The notes under the pieces are model-generated. The model was given only the letters and a program-made list of their open reading frames with translations. It ran no database searches and had not been told where the DNA came from. The translations under genes and the position numbers were made by a program. Below are positions 37,940 through 49,900 of a DNA stretch of 64,000 nucleotides, in pieces. Source of the stretch: Pelomonas caseinilytica. GTDB lineage: Bacteria > Pseudomonadota > Gammaproteobacteria > Burkholderiales > Burkholderiaceae_C. The stretch is taken from the NCBI RefSeq assembly GCF_021353235.1, contig NZ_JAJTWT010000004.1, positions 372,001-436,000 on the forward strand, in the 5' to 3' direction. Numbering within the stretch: position 1 is the stretch's first letter; every line of letters starts with the position of its first letter.

Positions 37940-38572
37940 ATGAAGCGCATCGCCCTCGCCTGCCTGCTCGCGGCCAGCCTGAGCATCCAGGCCCAGGAGG
38001 CCAAGCCTTCGAAGGAACGCGAGGCCCTGCGCCGCGCCCAGGCCGCGCTGCGGGCGGCCCAGGAGCAGCAGGCGACCCTGCAGGCCGACAAGGCGAGGTC
38101 GGACGCCGAAGCGGCCACGGCGCAAAGGGCAGCGGCCTCGGCGCGCAGCCAGGCGGCCGGCAGCGCGGCCCGGCTCAAGGCCAGGGAGTCCGAGCTGCAG
38201 GCGCTGCGATCGCAACTCCAGGCCGGCGAGGATGCGCGGCGGCAGGCCGAGACCCGCGCCGCCGAGGCCGAACAGGCCTGCCAGCAGGAACTCCTTGCCG
38301 CGCGGCAGGACCTCGCCGCCCGCCAGCAGGCCAACCAGGCCCTCGTCCAGCTGCTGGAGCGCAGCACCCGGGCCCTGGCCGATGCCGAGGCCAGGAACCG
38401 CCAGCTCTACACCGTCGGCCAGGACCTGGTGCAGCGCGCCCTCGGCCGCTCGCCGCTGGACACCGCCGCGCTGCAGGAGCCGCTGCTCGGCCTGGCTGCC
38501 GTGCGCGCCGAAGACGAGGCCGAGAAGCTGCGCGCGGAGCTGGCCGCCCTGCGCACCACCGGCTCACACTGA
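37940..38572 (+). CDS. Periplasmic coiled-coil protein
   Basis: 210 residues with signal peptide MKRIALACLLAASLSIQA. Nearly all of the mature protein is an Ala/Glu/Arg/Gln-rich coiled coil (~20-155, heptad pattern). A short C-terminal part follows (RQLYTVGQDLVQRALGRSPLDTAALQEPLLGLAAVRAEDEAEKLRAEL). It starts 2 bp after the porin stop and closes the TPS-ExbBD-TonB-porin run. Function unknown; a periplasmic scaffold or chaperone for the exoprotein is a guess. Confidence 0.8.
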   Translation: MKRIALACLLAASLSIQAQEAKPSKEREALRRAQAALRAAQEQQATLQADKARSDAEAATAQRAAASARSQAAGSAARLKARESELQALRSQLQAGEDARRQAETRAAEAEQACQQELLAARQDLAARQQANQALVQLLERSTRALADAEARNRQLYTVGQDLVQRALGRSPLDTAALQEPLLGLAAVRAEDEAEKLRAELAALRTTGSH

Positions 38573-38639
38573 CTTCCGGGCCTGGCTCGCCGCGGCCCCA
38601 CAGGCGGCGCAGCCTTCTTCACGCAACTACAGTCGTTGC

Positions 38640-38903
38640 ATGAAACGAGACAGCCGCACAGCCGCCTTTCCGGCGTCCTGCACGTGCTGCTGCACATGGC
38701 CGAGTCGGCCGGCCAGGACGGGCGGGCGCCGGCCGACATCGTCGCCGACGCCAGGGCGCAACGGCTGGCCTACCCGAACGTCCGCTGGATCGACGCCCTC
38801 GCGAACGGTGCACTGACCCTGCCTGGTGGCCGCCGCCATCGGGACCGCGGGCCTGCTGGTGATCAGCACCCTGCGTTTGCGCCGGGCCAGCCATCTGGAA
38901 TGA
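38640..38903 (+). pseudogene. Frameshifted remnant with Rrf2-like N-terminus
   Basis: The ATG at 38640 opens MKRDSR, then an 8-bp tandem duplication (ACAGCCGC twice, 38652-38667) shifts the frame. Without one copy it would read MKRDSRLSGVLHVLLHMAES, the usual beginning of an Rrf2-family regulator. What follows (VRWIDALANGAL, then in another frame GTAGLLVISTLRLRRASHLE) is not Rrf2-like and appears to be the end of an unrelated membrane protein. I read this as a decayed fusion of two gene remnants. Confidence 0.45.
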
Positions 38904-39050
38904 CCCTTCAAACCGGCTGAGCTGCAAAACTTGCCGAAATCAGGGGCACCAGGGGGGACAGCGGAGGCGCGGGCCTTTGCGGGACCCGGGCATCGCACTT
39001 GCCCAATCCGGGGAGTCGGCGTTTCGCCGGCTCAGTGATAGGAGATCCAG

Positions 39051-39260
39051 ATGAACCAGCAATCCCGCAATGAGTCCCAGCGCAATCAGCAAGGCGGCGC
39101 ACGCAGCAATCAGGAGCAGCAGCAGCAAGGCCAGCAGCGTGACAACCAGCAAGGCCAGCGCGGCCAGGGCCAGCAGCAGGACATCAGCCGCGGCAGCGAT
39201 TCCAGCCGCAACAACCAGGGCTCGAGCCATGACTCCGGCCAGGGCCGCCAGCAGCGCTGA
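39051..39260 (+). CDS. Small Gln/Asn/Ser/Arg-rich disordered protein
   Basis: 69 residues, starting MNQQSRNESQRNQQGG, with runs of Gln and a C-terminal DSSRNNQGSSHDSGQGRQQR. No hydrophobic core, no signal peptide, no Cys; it should be intrinsically disordered. It is real as judged by a good ribosome-binding site (AGGAGA, 8 bp before the ATG) and a strong terminator right after it, in an isolated single-gene unit. An imperfect dyad GAGTCGGCG-TTT-CGCCGGCTC lies upstream at ~39013-39033. Function unknown; small hydrophilic proteins of this kind are often stress-induced, which is only a suggestion. Confidence 0.7.
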   Translation: MNQQSRNESQRNQQGGARSNQEQQQQGQQRDNQQGQRGQGQQQDISRGSDSSRNNQGSSHDSGQGRQQR

Positions 39261-39275
39261 CGCCCCCCTGACCCC

Positions 39276-39329
39276 GCGCCGCGGCGCAGCGAGGCCCGTT
39301 CCCGGTGCCCGCTGCGCCGCGGCGCTTTT
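39276..39329 (+). terminator. Strong intrinsic terminator of the Gln-rich gene
   Basis: GCGCCGCGGCGCAGCG, 18-nt loop, CGCTGCGCCGCGGCGC and TTTT: a perfect 16-bp stem, 15 bp after the stop codon. Confidence 0.85.
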
Positions 39330-39533
39330 GAAGGCATGAAAGGACCGCCACCATGGAAAGCAGAGGCGGGAATGCGCCGGCGCGCCCTCTTTATTTGATA
39401 AAAACAGCATAGCCGTCAGGCGGCGGCGGACTGACCTGGGTACGAGCGGCACCCCATCGCATGACGGGCACCGTCGGATCTGCGCTCAGCTGAGGAGTTT
39501 TGCCGGTTTGGGCCGACGGCAGGTTGCGCCGCC

Positions 39534-39569
39534 AAATTTGATACATCTGATAATTCAGGAATCAAATTC
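39534..39569. promoter_or_regulatory. AT-rich inverted repeat upstream of the receiver/HD-GYP operon
   Basis: AATTTGAT (39535-39542) and ATCAAATT (39561-39568), 18 bp apart, in an AT-rich patch that stands out from ~70% GC surroundings and ends 11 bp before the ATG at 39580. The rest of 39330-39579 holds no gene; it contains another AT-rich stretch (TTTATTTGATAAAAAC near 39400). Promoter/operator role inferred. Confidence 0.45.
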
Positions 39570-39579
39570 AAGGCGAGCC

Positions 39580-39951
39580 ATGAAGAAGATCCTGATCGTC
39601 GACGACCACGCCGACATCCGCCGGCTGCTGCGCATGACGCTGGAGTTCGAGGACTACGAGATCGAAGAAGCCCCCGACGGCGAATCGGCCCTGGCGGCCG
39701 CCACGGCGCGACGGCCCGACCTGGTGCTGCTGGACGTGATGATGCCCGGCGCCCTCGACGGCCTGGCGCTGTGCCGGCAACTGCGAGAGCGCTTCGGCAG
39801 CCGCGGCCCCAAGGTGGTGATGCTCAGCGCCCGCGGCCAGGCGCGCGACCGCGAGGCGGGCCTGCAGGCCGGTGCCGACGCCTACCTCGTCAAGCCCTTC
39901 AGCCCGCTGCAGCTCATCGGCTGCATCGCCGACCTGTGGGCACCGGCCTGA
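39580..39951 (+). CDS. Single-domain response regulator (receiver only)
   Basis: 123-residue CheY-like receiver. The acidic pair is in LIVDDH, the phospho-acceptor is Asp52 in LVLLDVMMPG, the conserved Ser/Thr is in VVMLSARG and Lys in YLVKPFSP. No output domain. Its stop overlaps the start of the HD-GYP gene (TGATG), so it probably controls that enzyme in trans or forms its split receiver. Confidence 0.94.
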   Translation: MKKILIVDDHADIRRLLRMTLEFEDYEIEEAPDGESALAAATARRPDLVLLDVMMPGALDGLALCRQLRERFGSRGPKVVMLSARGQARDREAGLQAGADAYLVKPFSPLQLIGCIADLWAPA

Positions 39952-40697
39952 TGGACGCCGCCCTGCCCGGCCGCAGCTTCGACGACGCCGCCGCGGCGCA
40001 GATGGAGCGCATCGTCGTGGACCTGCGCCGCATGTACCACGAGCGCAACGAGGCGCTGCGCGAGGTCACGCGCGCGCATCACGAGGCCCTGCTGCGCCTC
40101 GCGCTGGCCGCCGAGCTCCGCGACGACGACACCGGCGTGCACATGGCACGCATCGGCTATCTCGCCGAACGCCTGGCCCTCGCCCTGGGCCAGCCGGCCT
40201 CCTTCGCCCGCATGCTCAGGCGCGCCGCGCCCATGCACGACGTCGGCAAGATCGGCATCCCCGACGACGTCCTGAAGAAGCCGGGCGGCTACTCCGCCGA
40301 CGAGCGCCGGATGATGAACCAGCATGCCGAGATGGGCGCCGACATGCTCGGCCGCTCGCGGGTGCCGCTGTTCCAGCTGGCCGCCGAGGTCGCGCTGACC
40401 CACCACGAGCGCTGGGACGGCAGCGGCTACCCGCGCGGCCTGGCCGGCGAAGCCATCCCGCTGTCGGGCCGCATCGTCGCCGTGGTGGACTTCTTCGATG
40501 CCCTCACCATGGACCGCTGCTACCGGCCGGCCTTCGGCGACGACGTGGCACTGCGCATGCTGGCCGAGCAGCGCGGCGCGGGCTTCGACCCGCGCGTCGT
40601 CGACACCTTCATCGACAACGCCGCCGCCCTCATCGAGCTGCGCGAGAGCATCAACCGCGCGCCGCCGAGCTTCGACGACCTCGTCGCCTTCGAATGA
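39951..40697 (+). CDS. HD-GYP domain phosphodiesterase
   Basis: Probable cyclic-di-GMP phosphodiesterase, 248 residues. A coiled-coil start (MYHERNEALREVTRAHHEALLRLALAAELRDDDTGVHMARIG) leads into the HD domain with His96-Asp97 (MHDVGKIGIPD). HHERWDGSGYPRGL carries the GYP signature (159-161). Such domains usually follow a receiver in one chain; here the receiver is a separate, overlapping gene. Antagonistic to the GGDEF-EAL protein at 46.97-50.33 kb in c-di-GMP turnover, at least potentially. Confidence 0.93.
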   Translation: MDAALPGRSFDDAAAAQMERIVVDLRRMYHERNEALREVTRAHHEALLRLALAAELRDDDTGVHMARIGYLAERLALALGQPASFARMLRRAAPMHDVGKIGIPDDVLKKPGGYSADERRMMNQHAEMGADMLGRSRVPLFQLAAEVALTHHERWDGSGYPRGLAGEAIPLSGRIVAVVDFFDALTMDRCYRPAFGDDVALRMLAEQRGAGFDPRVVDTFIDNAAALIELRESINRAPPSFDDLVAFE

Positions 40698-41503
40698 CAG
40701 CCTCCCCCGCCATGTCCTCGACGCGCCGCCTGCTCCTGCTGCTCGCCGCGCTCGTGCTCGGCCTCCCGCCCGCCGCGGCCCAGACCCTGGACCGCGTGCG
40801 CGCCAGCGGCACCCTGCGCGTGTGCATCTGGCCCGACTACTACGGCATCACCTACCGCAGCCCCCGGACCCAGCAGCTCGGCGGCATCGACATCGACCTC
40901 AGCGCCGAGCTGGCCCGCGACCTGAACGTCGGCCTGGAGTACGTCGACTCGTCGTTCCCGCAGCTCGTGGGCGACCTCAACGCCGGCCGCTGCGACGTCG
41001 CCATGTTCGCCATCGGCATGCTGCCCAGCCGCAAGGAGCAACTGGCCTTCACCGAGCCCTATCTGCAAAGCGACATCTACGGCGTCACCACCCGGGGCAG
41101 CCGCACCGTGCGCCAGTGGTCCGACATCGACCAGCCCGGCGTGCTGGTGGCCGTGCAGGCCGGCACCTTCATGGAGCCCGTGATGCAGAACGCCCTCAAG
41201 CAGGCGCGCATGGTCGTCATCCGCCCGCCGGCCACGCGCGAGCAGGAGCTGGAGGCCGGCCGGGTGGATGTCTTCATGACCGACTACCCGTACAGCCGCC
41301 GCCTGCTCGACAACGCCGACTGGGCCCGCCTCGTCGCGCCGCCCAAGCCCTTCTTCGTGCTGCCCTACGCCTATGCCGCCAAGCACGGCGACGCCCGCTG
41401 GCTGGCGCGGCTGGACGAATTCGTCGCCGCCATCAAGCACGACGGCCGCCTGCTGGCCGCGGCCCGCCGCCACGGCCTGGCCGACATCGCCCTGTTGCGC
41501 TGA
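40694..41503 (+). CDS. Periplasmic solute-binding protein (family 3), likely sensor partner
   Basis: 269 residues from ATG 40694, overlapping the HD-GYP stop by 4 bp (ATG 40712 is the alternative). A signal peptide ends PPAAA. The family-3 amino-acid-binding fold is seen in RVRASGTLRVCIWPDYYGITYR, IDIDLSAELARDLNV, MLPSRKEQLAFTEPYLQS and LEAGRVDVFMTDYPYSRRLL. No ABC permease or ATPase follows. Instead a sensor kinase starts 3 bp downstream, so signalling rather than transport is likely. Confidence 0.87.
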   Translation: MTASPAMSSTRRLLLLLAALVLGLPPAAAQTLDRVRASGTLRVCIWPDYYGITYRSPRTQQLGGIDIDLSAELARDLNVGLEYVDSSFPQLVGDLNAGRCDVAMFAIGMLPSRKEQLAFTEPYLQSDIYGVTTRGSRTVRQWSDIDQPGVLVAVQAGTFMEPVMQNALKQARMVVIRPPATREQELEAGRVDVFMTDYPYSRRLLDNADWARLVAPPKPFFVLPYAYAAKHGDARWLARLDEFVAAIKHDGRLLAAARRHGLADIALLR

Positions 41504-41506
41504 GGC

Positions 41507-44032
41507 ATGGCCCGCCAGCGCCCCGACGACCCGCCGCCGGCCCGGCCCATGCTCGGCCGCGCCGGGCTGCTGGCCCAGGGCCTGGCGGCCTTGCTGGCCC
41601 TGGCCGTGCTCGCCGCGCTGGCCGCGCTGGCCAGCTTCGAGCGCCGCGAGGCCCTGGACAACGCCCGCGACCGCGCCGCGCTCGTGGCCCGCACGCTGGA
41701 GGACCACGTCACCCGCACCGTCGAGTCGGCCTCGCTGCTGCTGCAGACCCTGGGCGACGGCATCGCCCAGCAGGCCTCGGCCGAACCCGCGCGGCTGCAG
41801 CCCCTGCTCGGCCGCAGCCTGCTCAGCGGCCTGCCCTTCCTGCGCGGCGCCGCGGTGCTGGACGAGCACGGCACCGTGCTGGCCAGCTCGGTCGCCGGCG
41901 AGGCCGGACTGCGCGTCGACCTGCGCCGCCTCGGCCCGCTGCCCGCCGACGGGCGCGAGGCGCTGCTGCCGCTGTTGGCCGGGCGCAGCCTGGCCGACCT
42001 CGCCAGCCCGGCCCGCACGCCGCGCGCCGCCGGCGTCGGCATGCTGCCCTTGCTGCGCACCGTGCAGTTCGGCGGCCGGCGGCTGCTGCTGGTGGCCCTC
42101 GTCAACCCCGGGGCTCTGGCCAATTTCCAGCAGGTGGCGCTCGCGGACGGCGGCGGCCTGGCCGCGCTCGCCGGCCTGGGCGGCCAGCTGATCGCGGCCA
42201 GCGACGAGCTGCCGCTGCAGCCCGGCCAGCGCCTGCAGGCCCACCCCGTCTTCGACAGCTGGCTGCCCGAGCGCGAACACGGCGACTACATCGGCCCCGG
42301 CCTGCTGCCCGGCCGGCAGGTGGTGGCCTTTCGCGCCTCGCGCAGCCGGCCCCTGGTCGTCATGGTCGAGATGGCCGAGACGGCGGTGCTGCACGCGTGG
42401 TACGAGCGGCTGAGGTGGCTGGGCGTCATCGGCCTGCTGGCCCTGGCTGCCGTGGCCGGCGGCACCGCCGCGCTGCTGCGCGAGATGCGCGCCCGCGAGC
42501 AGGCCCGCCACGCCCTGGACGGCGCCCATGAACAGGTGGCCCTGCGCGAGCGCGAACTCAGCGTGCTGCTCAAGAGCGTGCAGGAACTGATCTTCCGCAC
42601 CGATGCCGATGGCGCCATCACCTTCGTCAATGCGCGCTGGGCCGCCATCAGCGACGAAAGCCCGAGCCAGGCGCGGGGCCGGCGATTCGCGGACCTCGCC
42701 GCGCCGGCCGATCGCCAGCGCACCGCCGAGCTGTTCCGCCGCGACGACCGCACCAGCGTGCGCCAGACCCAGATCTGCATCCCTTGCCGCGACGGCCATC
42801 CGCGCCACTTCCTCATCGCCGTCGTGCCGCTGTACGTCGAAGGCCGCATCGTCGGCTTCGCGGGCAGCGCCATGGACGTGAGCGAACGCGTGGCGTCGGA
42901 CCAGCAGCTCCAGCACCAGCTCGCGTTCACGGGCCTGCTGCTGGAGATCAGCCCGCTGCCGGTGTCCATGTTCGACACCGCGGGCCGCTACCTGATGGTC
43001 AACCAGGCCTGGGAAGAACTGGTGGGCCACACGCGCGAGGAAGTCATCGGCAGCCCCGTGGGCGACTTCCTGTCCGCCGGCGACCCCGGCGCCCAGGCGC
43101 GGCAGGACGCCCGGCTGATGGCCGGCGGCGGGCGGCTGCGCTACGAGGCCCAGGTGCGCCACCGCGACGGCTCGCGGCGCGACGTCGTCATCACCCAGGT
43201 GCCCGTTCCCGGGGAAGGCGGCGGCACCGCGGGCATCCTGTGCACGCTGATGGACGTGAGCGAGTTCCGCGACGCCGAGCGGGCCACGCGCGAGGCGCGG
43301 GACGCGGCGGAGGAGGCCTCCCGCTCGAAGTCGGAGTTCGTGGCCAACATCAGCCACGAGCTGCGCACGCCGCTGCAGGCCATCCTCGGCTTCTCGGAGC
43401 TGGGCTTCGTCCGCGGGCGCGACCAGCCCCGCCTGGCCGCCATGTTCACCGACATCCACAACTCCGGCCAGCGCATGCTCGCCCTGGTCAACGACCTGCT
43501 GGACGTGTCCAAGATCGAAAGCGCCGTCGGCACCTTCGACCTCGAGCGCTGCGACCTGCGCACCCTGGTACAGGCGGTGCTCAGCGAGCTGGACCCGCTG
43601 CTCGGCCAGCGCCGGCTGCGCCTGGACCTGCGCCTGCCCGAGGAGCCGCTGTCCGCCAAGGTCGACCCCATGCGCATCCACCAGGCCATCCGCAACGTCG
43701 TCGCCAACGCCATCAAGTTCTCGCCCGAGGGCGGCACGCTGCAGATCGAGGCCGTCGCCCTGACGCCCGAGGAATGCCGGATCAGCGTGGCCGACCGCGG
43801 CCCGGGCATCCCGCCGGCGGAGCTCGACGCCATCTTCGAGGCCTTCGTGCAGTCCAGCCAGACCAAGGACGGCTCCGGAGGCACCGGCCTGGGCCTGGCC
43901 ATCGCCCGCAAGATTCTCGAAGTGCACGGCGGTCGCATCACGGCGGAGAACCGCGTGGGCGGCGGCGCCATCTTCCGCATGCACCTGCCCCTGCGCGTGC
44001 CCGGCGACTCGCAACTGCATACCACTTACTGA
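41507..44032 (+). CDS. PAS-containing membrane sensor histidine kinase
   Basis: 841 residues. TM1 near 20-42, a periplasmic dCache-like sensor of ~260 residues, TM2 near 307-330, a coiled coil and two PAS domains (ELIFRTDADGAITFVNARW; LLEISPLPVSMFDTAGRYLMVNQAW). The HisKA box NISHELRTPLQAILGF has phospho-acceptor His617. The HATPase domain is intact, with N box VVANAIKFSPEGG, G1 VADRGPGIP and G2 GGTGLGLAIARKI. No receiver domain. Last gene of the receiver-HD-GYP-SBP-kinase operon; it may phosphorylate the stand-alone receiver at 39580. Confidence 0.94.
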   Translation: MARQRPDDPPPARPMLGRAGLLAQGLAALLALAVLAALAALASFERREALDNARDRAALVARTLEDHVTRTVESASLLLQTLGDGIAQQASAEPARLQPLLGRSLLSGLPFLRGAAVLDEHGTVLASSVAGEAGLRVDLRRLGPLPADGREALLPLLAGRSLADLASPARTPRAAGVGMLPLLRTVQFGGRRLLLVALVNPGALANFQQVALADGGGLAALAGLGGQLIAASDELPLQPGQRLQAHPVFDSWLPEREHGDYIGPGLLPGRQVVAFRASRSRPLVVMVEMAETAVLHAWYERLRWLGVIGLLALAAVAGGTAALLREMRAREQARHALDGAHEQVALRERELSVLLKSVQELIFRTDADGAITFVNARWAAISDESPSQARGRRFADLAAPADRQRTAELFRRDDRTSVRQTQICIPCRDGHPRHFLIAVVPLYVEGRIVGFAGSAMDVSERVASDQQLQHQLAFTGLLLEISPLPVSMFDTAGRYLMVNQAWEELVGHTREEVIGSPVGDFLSAGDPGAQARQDARLMAGGGRLRYEAQVRHRDGSRRDVVITQVPVPGEGGGTAGILCTLMDVSEFRDAERATREARDAAEEASRSKSEFVANISHELRTPLQAILGFSELGFVRGRDQPRLAAMFTDIHNSGQRMLALVNDLLDVSKIESAVGTFDLERCDLRTLVQAVLSELDPLLGQRRLRLDLRLPEEPLSAKVDPMRIHQAIRNVVANAIKFSPEGGTLQIEAVALTPEECRISVADRGPGIPPAELDAIFEAFVQSSQTKDGSGGTGLGLAIARKILEVHGGRITAENRVGGGAIFRMHLPLRVPGDSQLHTTY

Positions 44033-44061
44033 GCACTTACGGGGAGTGACCGCGCCCTGCC

Positions 44062-44075
44062 TTGATCCTGATCAA
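44062..44075. promoter_or_regulatory. FNR/ANR-type box upstream of the OmpR-family regulator
   Basis: TTGAT-CCTG-ATCAA is a perfect FNR consensus. Its centre is 67 bp before the GTG start. A class II arrangement (box at -41.5) would put transcription start near 44110, a sensible 26-nt leader. An FNR-family gene lies 6 kb away at 50388-51194. Confidence 0.7.
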
Positions 44076-44135
44076 AGGCGCACAGTTCGGTGCAAGAATG
44101 TTTGCACGCCATAACGCACCAGCCACGACGAAGCC

Positions 44136-46972
<2,837 letters not shown>

Positions 46973-46987
<15 letters not shown>

Positions 46988-49900
46988 GGCGCCGCGCTGC
47001 GCCGTCAGCTGCGCCTGCAGCGCAGCCGCCGGCTCGGGCCGGCCGAAGTGGTAACCCTGCATCTCGTCGCAGCCCTGGCGGCGCAGGTGGTCGCGCTGCG
47101 TGCTGGTCTCCACGCCTTCGGCGACGACGCGCAGGCGCAGCCGGTGGGCCAGGCCGATGACGGCATCCACCAGCGCCGCGCCGTCGGGCACCTCGCCGAT
47201 GCGCTTGACGAAGGACTGGTCGATCTTGAGCGCGTCGATGGGGAACTGGTGCAGGTAGGCCAGGCTGGAATAGCCCGTGCCGAAGTCGTCCAGCGACACC
47301 TTGACGCCCAGGTTGCGCAGGCGCTGCAGCATCTGCGTGCCTTCCTGTGGGTTGCTGATGAGCATGCCTTCGGTCAGCTCGAGTTCCAGGCAGTCGGCGG
47401 GCACGTCGTGACGCTCCAGCGCGCGGGCGACGACCACGTCGAGGTCGCCGGCTGCGAACTGCCGCGCGGCCACGTTGACGGCGATGCGCACGATCGGCAG
47501 GCCGGCATCCATCCAGTGGCGCAGCTGCAGGCAGACGGCGTCGATGACCCAGGCGCCGATGTCGAGGATGAGGCTGCTGTTCTCGGCCATGGGGATGAAC
47601 TGGGCCGGCGCCACCAGGCCGGCGCCGCCGCGCTCCCAGCGCAGCAGGGCCTCGGCACCGATGATGGCGCCGCTGCGCGCATCGACCTTGGGCTGGTAGA
47701 ACAGGCGCAGCTCGTCGCGCTCGATGGCGCGGCTGAGCGCGGCCTCCAGCTCCAGCTTGGCCATGGCGGAGGCATTCATGTCGCCGGTGTAGAAGCTGAA
47801 GCAGTTGCGGCCCATCTCCTTGGCGCGGTACATGGCCGCGTCGGCGTCGCGCAGCAGCTCGACCGCCGTGGGGCTGCCGTCCTCAGGGAACATGCTGATG
47901 CCGATGCTGGCCGTCAGGTAGGCGTCCTGGCCGACCGACAGGGCCACCGGCGCCGACACGGCGGCGAGCAGGTCGCGGGCCAGGGTGTCGATGGCGCAGC
48001 CCTCGGTCGGCGCCTCGACGATGACGAGGAATTCGTCGCCGCCGAGCCGCCCGAGGAAGTCCTCGTGGCGCAGCCGCGCCTGCAGGCGCTTGGCGATGCA
48101 GACGAGCACCTCGTCGCCGGCCGGGTGGCCGAGGCTGTCGTTGACGGTCTTGAAGCCGTCCAGGTCGATGACCAGCAGCACGGCGCGCGTCTCGTGGCGG
48201 CGCGAGCGCGCCAGGGCCTCTTCCAGCCGCCGCTGCAGGTGCAGCCGGTTGGGCAGGCGGGTCAGGGGGTCGTGGTTGACCAGCCAGTCGTTCTGGGCTT
48301 CGCTGTGCTTGAGGCGGCTGATGTCGGTGAAGACGCCGACGTAGTTGGTGACGGCGCCGTCGTGGTCGTCGCGCACGGCGCTGATGGTCAGCCACTCGGG
48401 ATAGATCTCGCCGCTCTTGCGGCGGTTCCAGATCTCGCCCTGCCAATGGCCGTCGGCGTTGATCGCCGCCCACATCTGGCGGTAGAAGTCCGGCCCGTGG
48501 CGGCCCGACTTGAGCAGGTTCAGGCCCGAGCCGATGGCCTCGTCGGCGGCATAGCCGGTGATGGTGGTGAAGGCGCGATTGACGGCCTGCACGCGGCCGA
48601 GGGAATCGGCGATGACGACGCCGTCGCGCACGTCCTCGAAGGCCGTGGCCCATTGGCGCATGCGCTGCTGCAGGTCGCGCCGCTCGGTGATGTCGCTGCT
48701 GACGCCGTAGACCCCGATGGTGCGCCCCTCGTCATCCAGCAGCCGGCCCTTGGTGCAGGCATGGATGCGTTCGCCCTCGGGCGTGGCCAGGCGCAGCTCG
48801 ACGCAGACCGGCTTGTCGGCGCGCAGCACGGCGGCATCGTCCTGGAGGAACCGGTGCATCTGCTCCTTCGGCACCCGGTCGCTCAGGTCCTTGCCGACGA
48901 GTTCCTCCGCGCTGCGTCCGGCGATGCGGCACATCTCGCGGTTGACGAACAGATAGCGGCCCTGCAGGTCCTTGGCGAAGATGGCGTCGCTGGAGCAGTT
49001 GGCGATGGCCTCGGCGATCTTCCAGGCCCGCACGCCCTCCTCGCGGTGCTCGGCCACGCGGGAGGTGGCTCGGTGCTCGCGGCGCCGCTGCGCGGTGTAG
49101 AGCACGCCGCCGGCGGCCAGCAGGGCCAGCACGTCGGTCACGGCCAGGGCGGCCGCGCCGCTCCAGAAGGCGTCGTCGATGCGGTCCCGCGGCGTCTGCA
49201 CGGCCACGTACCAGCCGGAGCGACGCACCGCCGCCGCGACGGCCAGGCGGGCTTCACCGCTGCCGTCGTCCAGCCCGCCGAGCAAGCTGCCGGCCAGGCT
49301 GGCGCGGCCGGCCAGGTCGGCCAGCGAAGGCTTGCGGGCAGGCGCCGGCCGCTGCTGGGCCGCGTCGCTGCCGCCGATGCCGAAGGCCAGCACACCCGTC
49401 GGCGAGGGATACAACAGCAGGGTCTCGGGCGCGCCGCTGGTGGCGCGCATCAGCAGTTGCGGCAGCAGCTGTGTCCGCGGCGCCGTGCGCAGCACCAGCA
49501 CGGCGTCGGGATGGCCATCGGCGCCGGCCAGCGGCACCATCAGGTCCATGTGCAGGTTGGGGGCATCGCCGTCGGCGGTGTAGAAGTCGGTGCTCTCCGG
49601 GGCGCCGCGGGCGAAGGCGCGTTGCACGCCGCGGCTGAGTTCGGGCCCGAAGCGGCGGGCGGCGCCGTCGGGCGCGAGCAGCAGGGCGGCACTGCCGTCC
49701 ACCAGCACGGCATCGGCGTAGCGGCCGGCCGAAGCCAGGGTCTTGAGATAGCGGCGCAGCGCCTGGGCCGAGGCCTCGCTGCCGGTGCGGCGCCAGCGCA
49801 GCAGGCTGTCGCGCAGCAGGGCGTCGCCGGTCAGCTGGCCGGCCTCTTCGGCGCGTTGGTCGATCCAGCCCTGCACGATGCCGGCCTTGAGCTCGGCCTC

